Part shown: piece by piece, positions 26,754 to 35,789 of the stretch
Position numbering within the stretch: the stretch's first letter is position 1
How the letters are laid out: each line of letters begins with the position of its first letter
Assembly: GCA_964388955.1 (NCBI GenBank)
Contig: CAYMCO010000013.1
Span: 1 to 64,000 of the forward strand
Length of the DNA stretch: 64,000 nucleotides
Source of the DNA: CAYMCO01 sp964388955
GTDB lineage: Bacteria > Chloroflexota > Anaerolineae > Anaerolineales > E44-bin32
Direction of reading: 5' to 3'
The notes under the pieces: model-generated
What the model saw: only the letters and a program-made list of their open reading frames with translations
Databases searched by the model: none
Told to the model about the DNA's origin: nothing
Made by a program: the position numbers and the translations under genes

Positions 26754-27917
26754 ATGGCAAGAATCGTGAATTGCTGGAATGAATGGGATCCATTGAAACG
26801 CGTGATACTGGGTCAGCCCAAAGGCACTCAGGTGCCGGCTCCCGAACCGGGCTGGGACCATGATTATCCTGACCACGGCTATCCATTGGGAACCTATGGG
26901 CCATTCTCCCAAGAAATGGTGGCTGCGGCCCGCAAGCAAATGGACGAATTCGCGAAAGTCCTGGAGGATCAGGGTATAGCTGTGGATCGGGTGCAAGTGC
27001 ACCCGGCTCTTGCCAATGTACAAGCCTTTTCAACGCCAGATTGGACACAGTTGAATGCTCGTGGTATCAACAACCCTCGGGACCTGTTCCTGGTCGTAGG
27101 CAACGAGATTATTGAAGCAACAGGGAGTCTTCGCTCACGCTGGTTCGAGTACCTTCACTTGAGGCCAGTCTTTGAACGCTACTTCAAAGAAGATCCTGAG
27201 TTCTTGTGGAGATCAGCACCGAAACCACGACTAACCGATGAATCCTATGAGACGAACTACTTCTACCGCTTTCGGAATTTGTGGACAGATCAAGAGAAAG
27301 ACGTGCGGTTGCGTGAATGGAGATTTCAACTGACAGAAAAGGAGCCTTTATGGGACGCCGCCGATGCACTGCGTTGCGGTAGAGACATATTCTGGAATTG
27401 CTCAGCGGTCACCAATCACAGCGGTCTGGACTGGGTGAAACGGCATTTTGCCACTCGCGGGATTCGAATACATCCGGTGCAATTCTACGGTGATCTCTTG
27501 CCGTGGCACATTGACTATCTTATGGTCGCACTTCGGCCAGGCTTGGCCCTGTACAATCAGAAGTGGTATCCACTTACTCAGGAGCTCAAGGAGCTGTTCG
27601 AAATCAACGATTGGGAGTTGATCCCGGCAGCTCAACCGACCCACCATTATAAGGATTCCCTGAATATTCTCAACAAGAAGATGGAAGGCCCTCAGCAGAA
27701 CAATATGAACACGCTCTCCCTTGGACCGAACAAGGTATGTGTTGAATCGCACGAGTTGAGGTATATCGATCAGCTGACGAAACTTGGCTTTGAGGTGGTT
27801 GAAGTCCCGTATGACCATGTATATCCATTCGGTGGTCTACTTCATTGCACAACTTTGGACATCTATCGTGAGGGGGACCTGGAAGATTACTTCCCGAAGC
27901 AAATATCAGGGTATTGA
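26754..27917 (+). CDS. Glycine-amidinotransferase-like enzyme (copy 3)
   Basis: A 387-residue paralog. Motifs are NPRDLFLVVGNEIIEATGS, SAPKPRLTDES, DAADALRCGRDIFWNCSAVT, WHIDYLMVALRPG and GGLLHCTTLDIYREG with the nucleophile Cys. It is more like copy 1 than copy 2 over the last 30 residues (DLEDYFPKQISGY against GLEDYFPKQIPGY). ATG 26754 follows AAAGAGGTG; an upstream in-frame ATG at 26652 lacks this. It sits downstream of the importer and 51 bp before the MmgE/PrpD gene, so it is probably in the same operon. Confidence 0.9.
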   Translation: MARIVNCWNEWDPLKRVILGQPKGTQVPAPEPGWDHDYPDHGYPLGTYGPFSQEMVAAARKQMDEFAKVLEDQGIAVDRVQVHPALANVQAFSTPDWTQLNARGINNPRDLFLVVGNEIIEATGSLRSRWFEYLHLRPVFERYFKEDPEFLWRSAPKPRLTDESYETNYFYRFRNLWTDQEKDVRLREWRFQLTEKEPLWDAADALRCGRDIFWNCSAVTNHSGLDWVKRHFATRGIRIHPVQFYGDLLPWHIDYLMVALRPGLALYNQKWYPLTQELKELFEINDWELIPAAQPTHHYKDSLNILNKKMEGPQQNNMNTLSLGPNKVCVESHELRYIDQLTKLGFEVVEVPYDHVYPFGGLLHCTTLDIYREGDLEDYFPKQISGY

Positions 27918-27968
27918 TTGCATGATTGCCCGAAAATGCCGAAATACAGAATTGAAGAGGCCACCATC

Positions 27969-29369
27969 GTGACAACTTTGGCCTTGGTTGAATATGCACA
28001 AGAATTGAGTTATGGGGACCTCCCTCCGGTGGTGACGGATAAGGCCAAACGCATTATTCTGGACACCATCGGATGTGCTCTGGCTGGATCGCAAACGGAG
28101 CTCGTTAGAGCCATCGATGCGGTCATTGGTCGAGAGGGAGGAAATCCAATCTGCACACTGATCGGGAAGGCTGAGAGAAACAGCCCGACTTGGTGCGCAT
28201 TCCGAAATGCCGCGGCGGCAAATGCCCTTGATTTTGAAGATGACGATCTTTATGGCCACCCTGCATCGACCATCGTGCCTGCTGCCCTCGCAGTCGGAGA
28301 AGAAATGGAGGCCAGCGGGCAAGCAATTATCACTGCGGTTGTGGCAGCCTATGATGTTACTACTCGTGTCGGGGAAGCCATCAATCCCTCTTTTCAACGG
28401 TTCGGGGAGGTGTGGGGTGTGGGTACACATCAGGTGTTTGGCGCGGCCGTTGCGGCCTCAAGACTGATGGGGCTGGATGGTCACGATTTCTTGCACGCGT
28501 TCGGATTGGCAGGAGTCAGCGCTCCGCTTCCGTCCGGTTTGTGTTGGAATTTCGAAAGGCGGCCCCTCTCTTGGCATAAGGATGCGGTTCATTGGCCAGC
28601 TTGGTCTGGCGTGAGCGCGGCCCGAATGGCACAAGCAGGATTCATTGGTCCGCGATCCGTGTTGGATGGACCGAATGGCTTCTGGAGGATGAGTGGATCT
28701 GATCAGTTCGACCCCGAGATACTAACCGCTGGACTGGGCACTGATTTCAAGATTCTGGAAACATCGTTCAAGCCCTATCCTGCTTGCCGATGGTTCCATG
28801 CAGCCCTGGACGCGGTCGGTATCATTCTGCAGAGGGATCCGATTGACGTGAACGACATTGCAGCGGTCGAACTCGAGGCCTCTCATTTGCTGGAGGACTA
28901 TCAGTTTATGGACTATGCTCCGACTAATCTCGTTGATGCCGAATTCAGCATTCCCTACACGATTGCTATGGCCCTTCTGCGTATCCCACCAGGTCCTGAT
29001 TGGTTTGCTGAGAAACGGATGGTGGATCCCGAAGTCCGGCGCCTTTGCTCCCTGGTCAAGTTGCGTACCACTAATGAAATGAACCGTATATATCAGGATG
29101 AGCAACTGTATGCCGCGAAGGTAATCATCACAACGCGTGGAGGGGCTTGTTTCAGCGCCATGGTACCTGTTGCCAGAGGATCTCCTTCGAATCCTCTGCC
29201 AAATAGAGGCTTGTTGGCGAAATTCCGTCGGGTCAGTCAAACCGTTCTGACAGCGGGTCAGATCGAGAAATTGCTGGCCCGTGTAGTGAATCTGCAAGAT
29301 GAAGATTCCCTGGCTCCGGTGTGCGAACTATTGCGGGCGGGCGGGGAAGGCTCTCGTGATCTCAGATAG
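27969..29369 (+). CDS. MmgE/PrpD family protein
   Basis: A 466-residue protein of the 2-methylcitrate dehydratase (PrpD)/immune-responsive gene 1 family. Landmarks are LSYGDLPPVVTDKAKRIILD, TIGCALAGSQ, ALDFEDDDLYGHPASTIVPA and FKPYPACRWFHAALDA. GTG 27969 with GAAGAGG upstream gives the standard family N-terminus; the frame is open back to 27918. Family members dehydrate methylcitrate, decarboxylate aconitate or act on other hydroxy acids. No prpB/prpC partners are present, so propionate metabolism is not supported; here the substrate is unknown. Confidence 0.88.
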   Translation: MTTLALVEYAQELSYGDLPPVVTDKAKRIILDTIGCALAGSQTELVRAIDAVIGREGGNPICTLIGKAERNSPTWCAFRNAAAANALDFEDDDLYGHPASTIVPAALAVGEEMEASGQAIITAVVAAYDVTTRVGEAINPSFQRFGEVWGVGTHQVFGAAVAASRLMGLDGHDFLHAFGLAGVSAPLPSGLCWNFERRPLSWHKDAVHWPAWSGVSAARMAQAGFIGPRSVLDGPNGFWRMSGSDQFDPEILTAGLGTDFKILETSFKPYPACRWFHAALDAVGIILQRDPIDVNDIAAVELEASHLLEDYQFMDYAPTNLVDAEFSIPYTIAMALLRIPPGPDWFAEKRMVDPEVRRLCSLVKLRTTNEMNRIYQDEQLYAAKVIITTRGGACFSAMVPVARGSPSNPLPNRGLLAKFRRVSQTVLTAGQIEKLLARVVNLQDEDSLAPVCELLRAGGEGSRDLR

Positions 29370-29732
29370 GCGTTGGATTTCAATCGCGGTCTGTTAGGCT
29401 GGATCAGGTCGATATGAGCTCGACATGCGAGAGGCTTATCCGTACCAGGGTTGTTCGCCCCCGCTTCAGACCATTCGTCATATTCAAGTGCTTGGCCTAT
29501 GGTCGGCGCTTGCTCGAAGCTTCGGCCAGTTGCGCGAATCGCCTACATGCGATTTCTCTGTGCTCCAGCGTAGTGCGGCAAAATGAACTCATGAGAGCGC
29601 CCCAACCCAATGCATGGAAATTGTTGGTTCTGATCTGAATGATATTGATGAAATGCTGAAAGGAGTGAGACAACCTTCGGATTGCCTGAGGCTATAACCC
29701 TAGATGGGAGGAAGGGAGACTCGCGCTGCAAA
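29370..29732. other. Gene-free stretch
   Basis: About 360 bp between the MmgE/PrpD gene and the ureohydrolase. I checked it by eye for the conserved parts of guanidine riboswitches and did not see them. Confidence 0.4.
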
Positions 29733-29756
29733 CAACGTGATTGGCGTTACACGTTG
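29733..29756. promoter_or_regulatory. Palindrome upstream of ureohydrolase gene
   Basis: CAACGTG (29733-29739) pairs with CACGTTG (29750-29756) around 10 bases. It touches the GAGGAG ribosome site at 29756-29761, so it could be a protein-binding site or a stem that limits ribosome access. Confidence 0.45.
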
Positions 29757-29769
29757 AGGAGATTTCACA

Positions 29770-30768
29770 ATGGCAGATGACACATGTGTATCCGTGGATA
29801 ATAATGCGACGTTTGCTGGTTTTCCTAGGTGCCAGAAGCTTGAAGAGTGCCATGCGGATATTGCGATACTGGGAATTCCATATTCAACCCCGGATCCGAT
29901 TTCATACTACGGTACTAAGTCGGAAATCGACCTAAAACTGATTGGGGCAGGTGGGAATTCACGAACCGCCCCATCGGCAATACGTGAACATTCTTCTAGG
30001 TATCGAGGCGCTCTTAACAACCATGACTTTGACCTCGGCGGAGACCTCTTTGCTGGGCGCGAAATCGGGATACTCGACTGTGGTGATATCAAGATCTCCC
30101 CTGGGGGTGATAAGAAGGATCGGGAGAATGCTGAAGTGGCGGTTCGGATGCTCTTGGACGCGGGTGCATTACCCATTGTGTTAGGTGGTGATCACGCGAC
30201 AAGCATTCCGGTTCTGCGGGCGTATAGTGATTCTCGTTCTATCTGTGTTGTTCAGATTGATGCGCATCTTGATTGGCGAGATGAAATCTGTGGGAATAAG
30301 GAAGGGCTTAGCAGTCCGATGAGACGCGCATCGGAGATGCCTTGGGTTGCCTCAATGATTCAGATAGGACTGAGAGGGACGGGCAGTGCAAGACGAGAAG
30401 ACGTGGATGCAGCGCTCGACTATGGGAGCGTTCTGGTTAGTGCGGAACAAGTACATAACCTCGGAGTAGAACAGGTTCTCGCAGCGGTTCCACCGGCGGA
30501 CAAATACTACATAACCCTGGATGCGGATGGTCTTGACCCAAGCCTCTCACCAGGAGTTTTCGGACCTCCCGCACCTGGTGGGATCACCTATTATCAAATC
30601 CTAGACCTCATGAGAGGGATTGCTCAAAAGGGAGAGGTTGTTGGCCTTGACTATGTCGAGGTTGTGCCTTACCTGGATGTCGGTGGATTGACCGCGCAGG
30701 TTGCTGCGCGGATTGTTCTCAGCCTGATTGGAATCCTCGCTCACCAGGGTCAGATTCCGCGGAGATAG
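29770..30768 (+). CDS. Agmatinase/arginase-family ureohydrolase
   Basis: A 332-residue binuclear manganese-type hydrolase that releases urea from a guanidino compound. The metal ligands are visible in LGGDHATSIPVLRAY (His), QIDAHLDWRDE (Asp, His, Asp) and TLDADGLDPSLSPG (Asp, Asp). SSPMRRASEMPWVASMIQIG is the usual specificity region. The N-terminal segment includes GIPYSTPDPISYYGTKSEID, longer than in agmatinase from enterobacteria. GAGGAG precedes ATG 29770. It may act on agmatine, guanidinobutyrate, guanidinoacetate or a related product of the amidinotransferases; sequence alone does not decide. Confidence 0.9.
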   Translation: MADDTCVSVDNNATFAGFPRCQKLEECHADIAILGIPYSTPDPISYYGTKSEIDLKLIGAGGNSRTAPSAIREHSSRYRGALNNHDFDLGGDLFAGREIGILDCGDIKISPGGDKKDRENAEVAVRMLLDAGALPIVLGGDHATSIPVLRAYSDSRSICVVQIDAHLDWRDEICGNKEGLSSPMRRASEMPWVASMIQIGLRGTGSARREDVDAALDYGSVLVSAEQVHNLGVEQVLAAVPPADKYYITLDADGLDPSLSPGVFGPPAPGGITYYQILDLMRGIAQKGEVVGLDYVEVVPYLDVGGLTAQVAARIVLSLIGILAHQGQIPRR

Positions 30769-31472
30769 CTTGGAGTCGGCACTGTATGTGAGATCCCAGA
30801 AACCCGGCCGAAAGGCTCGCGTGAATTCACGATCAGCGCCAGGCTCCTCATTATGTAGCTGGAGGAGACCGAGACGCTTGGAAAGCGCTCCCCGCAACGA
30901 TTCATATTCGTAGCCGGCCATATGCACCTGGACGGCGTGGGGTGGGACACTTTCCATAGCTTTCTCGCGCAGAACCATTCTGAGCTCTCCAATGACAGAG
31001 ATCTTTCCATGCGCTACTGCGCGAACAATGGGCGCAGCAGCATACCGCCCAGCGGGGCGCCAGATCGACGCTTCCTGGACGCATGACCGTTGATACATTC
31101 TCTCAGCAAATCTCGGCCACGCCGCTGCGGTCATTCGTGCTTGTTATCCCGCGAAGTCACACGGGGAGGGTCGGCACCCCAAGGCTCATAACAACAGACA
31201 AATCGAGGCCACACACGGCGGTTTGGGCCTGCGGGCAAGGACCGTCGCTGATGGGATGAAAGGCTGCCATATGGAACGCATGGTTTTGGGAGGGGGGTCG
31301 ACACTCATTCCTGATCTTATTGGTCTGGGAGGCATTCGATTGCGGATCTTCTACCCCGGTGAGGTCAGCAGGGTTATTCGAATTGGCCATTATTCCACAG
31401 GTCGATAACTTCGGTTGACCTCCTTTTCGGCACTTGGGCAACCTCGATCCCCATGGGGGTCCAAATGTCGAT
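30769..31472. other. 700-bp stretch with an unrecognised leftward open frame
   Basis: A leftward frame over about 30772-31134 encodes a plausible-looking segment (GKISVIGELRMVLREKAMES, HAVQVHMAGYEYESLRGALS) that I cannot assign; it runs into the end of the ureohydrolase gene. It may be a gene remnant. Nothing else was identified up to 31472. Confidence 0.3.
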
Positions 31473-32522
31473 CTAGAGCGCAATCGAGATCACTGGGCCT
31501 CGCTCGCTCATTCCCTCAAAGGCGGCAGACGAATTCGAAGATAGATAGGTAGAAACCAAAGCATCGAAGACATTCTCGAAATACAGGTGAGCCTCCTCTA
31601 TGTGGCCAGTGTCGGAAAGCGCTTCGACGAAAGGTGAGTATACGATTTGAAAGCGGTATGTCCTTGTATCGGCCTCGAGCTCGTCGACTTCGCAGACATA
31701 CTGGTAACCCAAATCGGACATGCGAATCACGTTCGCCGGTTCTCGAATAATCCCCAAGTCCTGATGCGCTCTTGACAGCAGCCGGCCTCTTTCCGCTCCC
31801 CAGCGCCGAAGGCCGTCGACGAATGCCAGTTCCCCTTCCTCTCCCCAATCCTGCCTAAGCCGGATCAGGAAGGCTTCATAGAGGATGCCGATGATTCGCA
31901 GCGTCCTCTTGACGGCTTGACGGCATGTTGCTATGGGTGTGTCTGCGGAATAGTCTCCGGCCAGGCGCTCACCCAGTTCCGTCCTTTCTCCTAGGTCTAT
32001 CTCACCATCACTTGGAGGCATCACCCAGCGGAATCTACACACGGGATCTCCACACTTCATCATGTTCTCAGGAATCACCACGTGCCCATGCGGGTGGTAT
32101 GCAGACACACAGGCTTGATGAAACTCATCACAGAACACATGTCCCCATCGATCGAATTTCGCCGCTTTCCAGACTTCAGAAGCGGGACAAAAGGCCACTT
32201 CGTGTGTGACCAGACGGGGGGAATAGAAACCCTGATCCATCGTGTCTTGCTCGATATATGTGCTTGCCGCGTCCCAATGGCGCATGAGGGTTTCCATGTT
32301 GACCGGCCATCCCATCGCCATATGAGCTTGTCGCATTTCGAGGCCCCGGCGCTTGCCAAAAGCGCGCAGCGCCCCCCGCACAGACTTCTCGCCGAGTTTG
32401 GCGAAATGGTCCAGGCTCGCTTCTGCCATGTGCATGTACAACGATGCTTCTAAGCGCAGAATCGCGTCCATGGCCGCAACCATGTTTCTGAGCTCGGTTT
32501 GTTCGGAAGCAGATTCTGACAT
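31473..32522 (-). CDS. L-2-amino-thiazoline-4-carboxylate hydrolase-like protein
   Basis: A 349-residue protein. The central segment AFCPASEVWKA, GHVFCDEFHQACVSAYHP and IPENMMKCGDPVCRFRW resembles the ATC-hydrolase domain (AtcB-like family), with conserved Cys, Asp and His. ATC hydrolase opens a cyclic C-N bond to give carbamoyl-cysteine in cysteine production by Pseudomonas; many family members are of unknown use. GGAGG lies upstream of ATG 32522; a start at 32537 is also possible. A second partial repeat of the helical N-terminal pattern seems to follow from about residue 195. It precedes the M24 genes' 3' end but is transcribed in the same direction as them. Confidence 0.7.
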   Translation of the reverse strand: MSESASEQTELRNMVAAMDAILRLEASLYMHMAEASLDHFAKLGEKSVRGALRAFGKRRGLEMRQAHMAMGWPVNMETLMRHWDAASTYIEQDTMDQGFYSPRLVTHEVAFCPASEVWKAAKFDRWGHVFCDEFHQACVSAYHPHGHVVIPENMMKCGDPVCRFRWVMPPSDGEIDLGERTELGERLAGDYSADTPIATCRQAVKRTLRIIGILYEAFLIRLRQDWGEEGELAFVDGLRRWGAERGRLLSRAHQDLGIIREPANVIRMSDLGYQYVCEVDELEADTRTYRFQIVYSPFVEALSDTGHIEEAHLYFENVFDALVSTYLSSNSSAAFEGMSERGPVISIAL

Positions 32523-32861
32523 ATTTCCGGCCTCCATCGCTCGCGACCTGACTCACGTATGTCCCAAAGATTTGAGAGCGATTCCTATCGCAGTGAATAA
32601 AGGATTCGCACTTTCGAATTGATGGTTCACAGGCCTATCCACACCAGCTTGGCTTCCCACGTCTGTGATGGCATGGCGCCTTCTGATCGATCCTCTCCAT
32701 CCTCGCCTGAGCTTCATCTCCCTCTCAGCAAAAATCCTGTGGCGAGGCGTTGTCAAGCGTCTGGCGGTCGCGATGCATGTTGCCGTCGCCGGTCTCCCGG
32801 AAATCGCTGCTGCAGTTGAAGCGGGCCTGGAGGCGCTCGATCATGGAGGCCCGGCTCTATC
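32523..32861. other. Gene-free stretch
   Basis: 339 bp between the first M24 gene and the ATC-hydrolase-like gene. No protein-like frame or RNA was seen. Confidence 0.4.
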
Positions 32862-34097
32862 CTATTCGATCACGATCAGATCACTGGTGATCTCGCTCAA
32901 CAGTTCGGCTTCGGCATCTTTGAACATGATGGTGTTGATCAGCCATGAGACGCCTGCATTATCCGGCAGATAGAACATGCTCTCGAAATTGACCACCTCT
33001 CCGGGACGGAATACGCGTTCCCCGGCATCATAGTCGGGATCGTACACATGATATCCAACCCAATCGGGAGCAAAGGCAATGCCGAACTCGTAGCCGCCGA
33101 CCCACCAGCGATCCTCCCAGATTCCGGCCTTTACGTAGTAGTCCTTCATAACGGAGTTCAGTTCGGACACCGGGATATGGGGTCGTATCGTCGATTTCAA
33201 GACCTCCACAGATCTGGAGGACAGCTCAATCTGCCGGGCAACCGCAGGTGACGGCTTGCCTATGGAGAATGTCCGGGCGACGTCCGCGTGATAGCAATTG
33301 TAGACACCACAAGTATCCAGGACTACGAGATCTCCCGGCATGATGCGGCGCCGCGAGGCGGTTCCAAGGCTGCAGCTGCGAGGACCGGCATTGACCATGC
33401 CTGGCAGAGCATTGAGCTCGCCACCGGCCTTCGCCATGGCGTAGGTCATCTCGGCGTGCAGTTCGATCTCTGTCATCCCCGATCGCGCCTTGTCGATTGC
33501 CGCCTGCATCCCGATGTCGGCGATGCGGCCTGCCGTTTCAATGTACGACAGTTCTTGCGGGGATTTGATCGCGCGCACATCGCGGACGATGTCCGTCCCG
33601 TCGATCACCCTGCACCCTTCCCCCTCGAGCAGCTCTTGGAACTGCTCGCTGACCGCCCGGTTGGGGCGGAAACTCCACATCTCCAGTCCAACGGTGCCCG
33701 CCAACCAGCCCTCCGACTTGAGCGCTGCCACGACTCGTTCTGTTTTCGCCAGCGATTCAAAGATGCGTATGTCCCTGGCCACCGAAGTGTTGCGCGCCAG
33801 GATCAACTCGTCCGGCCCCTCGAAGAGAATGAACCTATCGTGGTCGGCGTGAACCGCGATGCCTCCCATCGGCTGCCATTCCTTGGGGCCGTTGCTGGCA
33901 TACGCGGCCGCGCGGTAGCCGCTGACATAGTAGATACTCTCGGGGTCGCTGAGGTACAGCAGGTCGATATCCTCGCGGGCCATCCTGTCACGGATCCGAT
34001 TGAGCCGGTCCGAATACTCTTGGAGGGAGAAAGGCGCGTCCAGCTCGGGGTGGCAGTGCTGCTGGATCGCTTCTCGATTGCTCATTCTTCCGGCCAT
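32862..34097 (-). CDS. M24 family protein, creatinase/aminopeptidase P fold (paralog 1)
   Basis: A 411-residue two-domain protein: creatinase N-like domain (about 25-155) then a pita-bread domain. In M24 metallopeptidases five residues bind two metals (Asp, Asp, His, Glu, Glu). Here both Asp are retained (VLDTCGVYNCYHADVARTF), and the first Glu lies in VVNFESMFYL. But the GHGxG His region reads WVGGYEFGIAFAPDWVG (Tyr for His), and the last Glu region reads SWLINTIMF (Ile for Glu). Loss of two ligands suggests a non-metal enzyme, as in creatinase, or a changed site. Start MAGRMSN at 34097 has AGAGGG upstream. Four such genes lie in tandem. Confidence 0.85.
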   Translation of the reverse strand: MAGRMSNREAIQQHCHPELDAPFSLQEYSDRLNRIRDRMAREDIDLLYLSDPESIYYVSGYRAAAYASNGPKEWQPMGGIAVHADHDRFILFEGPDELILARNTSVARDIRIFESLAKTERVVAALKSEGWLAGTVGLEMWSFRPNRAVSEQFQELLEGEGCRVIDGTDIVRDVRAIKSPQELSYIETAGRIADIGMQAAIDKARSGMTEIELHAEMTYAMAKAGGELNALPGMVNAGPRSCSLGTASRRRIMPGDLVVLDTCGVYNCYHADVARTFSIGKPSPAVARQIELSSRSVEVLKSTIRPHIPVSELNSVMKDYYVKAGIWEDRWWVGGYEFGIAFAPDWVGYHVYDPDYDAGERVFRPGEVVNFESMFYLPDNAGVSWLINTIMFKDAEAELLSEITSDLIVIE

Positions 34098-34453
34098 TGT
34101 TTCCCTCTTCGATATTGCTAGTCGCTCCAGCTCCGGTGGAGTGGACTCAATGTCCGTTCCCTGCCCTTTGCGCCTCGGTTTGGTCTTGAAAAGATGAGTC
34201 TTGTGCCTGAGGTAGACACATATCCAAGCGCCCGGCCCTCTGCATCCGAGAGGCCCACGGACGCATAGTACCGCTGAAGCACTCATCGACTTCCCTGACC
34301 GTCAGGCACGCCCGCAGATCCCTTTGGATCGCATCACAGACACCGCCAGCGCGCTTGTAGCGCTCGATCATCCTTTTGCTGCCAGAGATGAACTTGCTTA
34401 AGCCCGCGCAGCCCGCCCGCACATCAACCCTGGTATGGGTCAGGATCGGCGGG
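34098..34453. other. Spacer with possible M24 remnant
   Basis: 356 bp. A leftward frame includes RMIERYKRAGGVCDAIQRDL and TVREVDE, reminiscent of the helix ERYxxSGxAxDxLxxxxKPG in the pita-bread domain of the neighbours. This could be a trace of another tandem copy; the similarity is weak. Confidence 0.3.
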
Positions 34454-35716
34454 TCAGTTGTCCACGGCAATCAGTTCGGCAGGAAATTCTGACAGTCGCC
34501 TGGGGCCGTTGGCCTCATACACGAAAGTGTCAATCAGTGCCGTACCCACCCCGCTCTCGTAGCTCGTCACCTCATTTTCCAAGAACACACCTTCCGTTTC
34601 CTGATCCACGTCGAAATAGAACTCGCCGACCCAGTCCGGAGGAAAGGCGATCCCAATCTCATATCCACCGACAAAACCATGCAGATGCCAAATCCCGGTA
34701 TCCCGGTAGTATTGCTTCAGCGTTCGACATACTTTGGCCGTGGATTCGCCAGGTTTGGCGTGGTCCATCAGCAGCGCGTATGAGGCCGCAGATGTTCGAT
34801 ACCGCTCGATCAAGTCGCTAGGCGGATCTCCCACGAAGTAGCCTCTCGCCACATTGGCATGATAGCGGTTGTAGACACCGGAGGGACTGAAGAATACCAG
34901 GTCTCCCTTCTGGATCACCCTTCTGCTGGTCATGGCGTGTGCCGTGGCGGAGGGTCCTGAGGAAACACTGCTCTCAATTGCGGATGTCTCGCCCCCCGCC
35001 CGCGACATCGCTCGCACCGCTTCGCCATATACCTCCAATTCGGTCATCCCAGACCGCAATACATCCCGCACCGTCTCATGGGCAACCCGGCAAATATGCG
35101 CCGCTTGCTCGATATAGGCGATCTCTTGGGGGGATTTCACTCGCCGCACAGAGCGGATGGGGATTGTCGCATCAATCACCCTCCGGCAACCATTATGTAT
35201 GAACGCGGACTCAATGATCTGGCTCAGCGCTCGGTTTGGCAGCCGGCAATGAAATTCCATCCCCACGACGCCGCCCAACCAACCCTCGGCACCCAGTTCC
35301 CTCATAATGGTCTCAAGGCCCGTGGCGGGAATGCCTTCATAGGGCAGAAAACGCACGTGCTCTGCGACCGAAGTGCCTTCCAACAGGCGCTTCTCTCTGG
35401 GATAGTCAAAATGGATCAGCCGGTCATGGTTCACATGGATCGCCGTGCCTGCGAGCGCCGGCCATTTTGTGGAGGATTCTTCCCGGTACCAGCGCGCTTT
35501 ATAGCCATGAAAGTAGTTCATGGCAGCCGGGGACATCAAGTAGAGCAGGTCGATCCCTTCCCGGGCCATCTGCTCGCGCATGCGCTGCAAGCGTTCTGCG
35601 TACTCCTTCAAGGTGAACGGTGGATCAGGAGGCGGAATTAGCCCATCAAACACCCGCCTATTGCGCTCACCCGCCGTCTGATCGCCCGAAAACCGGGCGC
35701 GCTCTACGCTCCGCAT
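34454..35716 (-). CDS. M24 family protein (paralog 2), most altered metal site
   Basis: A 420-residue paralog. The creatinase N-like domain starts at PFTLKEYAERLQRMREQMAR. In the pita-bread domain both metal Asp are replaced (FFSPSGVYNRYHANVARGY: Ser and Asn), His is replaced by Tyr in FVGGYEIGIAFPPDWVG, and the last Glu by Ile in ALIDTFVYE. Only the Glu of VTSYES remains. A bimetal peptidase is therefore very unlikely. ATG 35716 has GAAGAGGG 8 bp upstream. The upstream paralog ends 73 bp before it. It could be a metal-free amidinohydrolase or a non-catalytic partner of its paralogs. Confidence 0.85.
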   Translation of the reverse strand: MRSVERARFSGDQTAGERNRRVFDGLIPPPDPPFTLKEYAERLQRMREQMAREGIDLLYLMSPAAMNYFHGYKARWYREESSTKWPALAGTAIHVNHDRLIHFDYPREKRLLEGTSVAEHVRFLPYEGIPATGLETIMRELGAEGWLGGVVGMEFHCRLPNRALSQIIESAFIHNGCRRVIDATIPIRSVRRVKSPQEIAYIEQAAHICRVAHETVRDVLRSGMTELEVYGEAVRAMSRAGGETSAIESSVSSGPSATAHAMTSRRVIQKGDLVFFSPSGVYNRYHANVARGYFVGDPPSDLIERYRTSAASYALLMDHAKPGESTAKVCRTLKQYYRDTGIWHLHGFVGGYEIGIAFPPDWVGEFYFDVDQETEGVFLENEVTSYESGVGTALIDTFVYEANGPRRLSEFPAELIAVDN

Positions 35717-35789
35717 GATCAACGCCCTCTTCAACGCTAGGTGTCATCGCCCGATCCGCAGGGCCCTTGGTGGAAGCCCCTCACGCCCG

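Noticed and set aside
27969..29369. Propionate (methylcitrate cycle) PrpD
   Set aside because: No prpB or prpC nearby; family membership alone does not give that function.
29370..29769. Guanidine riboswitch upstream of the ureohydrolase
   Set aside because: I looked by eye for the conserved blocks of guanidine-I type leaders and did not see them; a covariance-model search would settle it.
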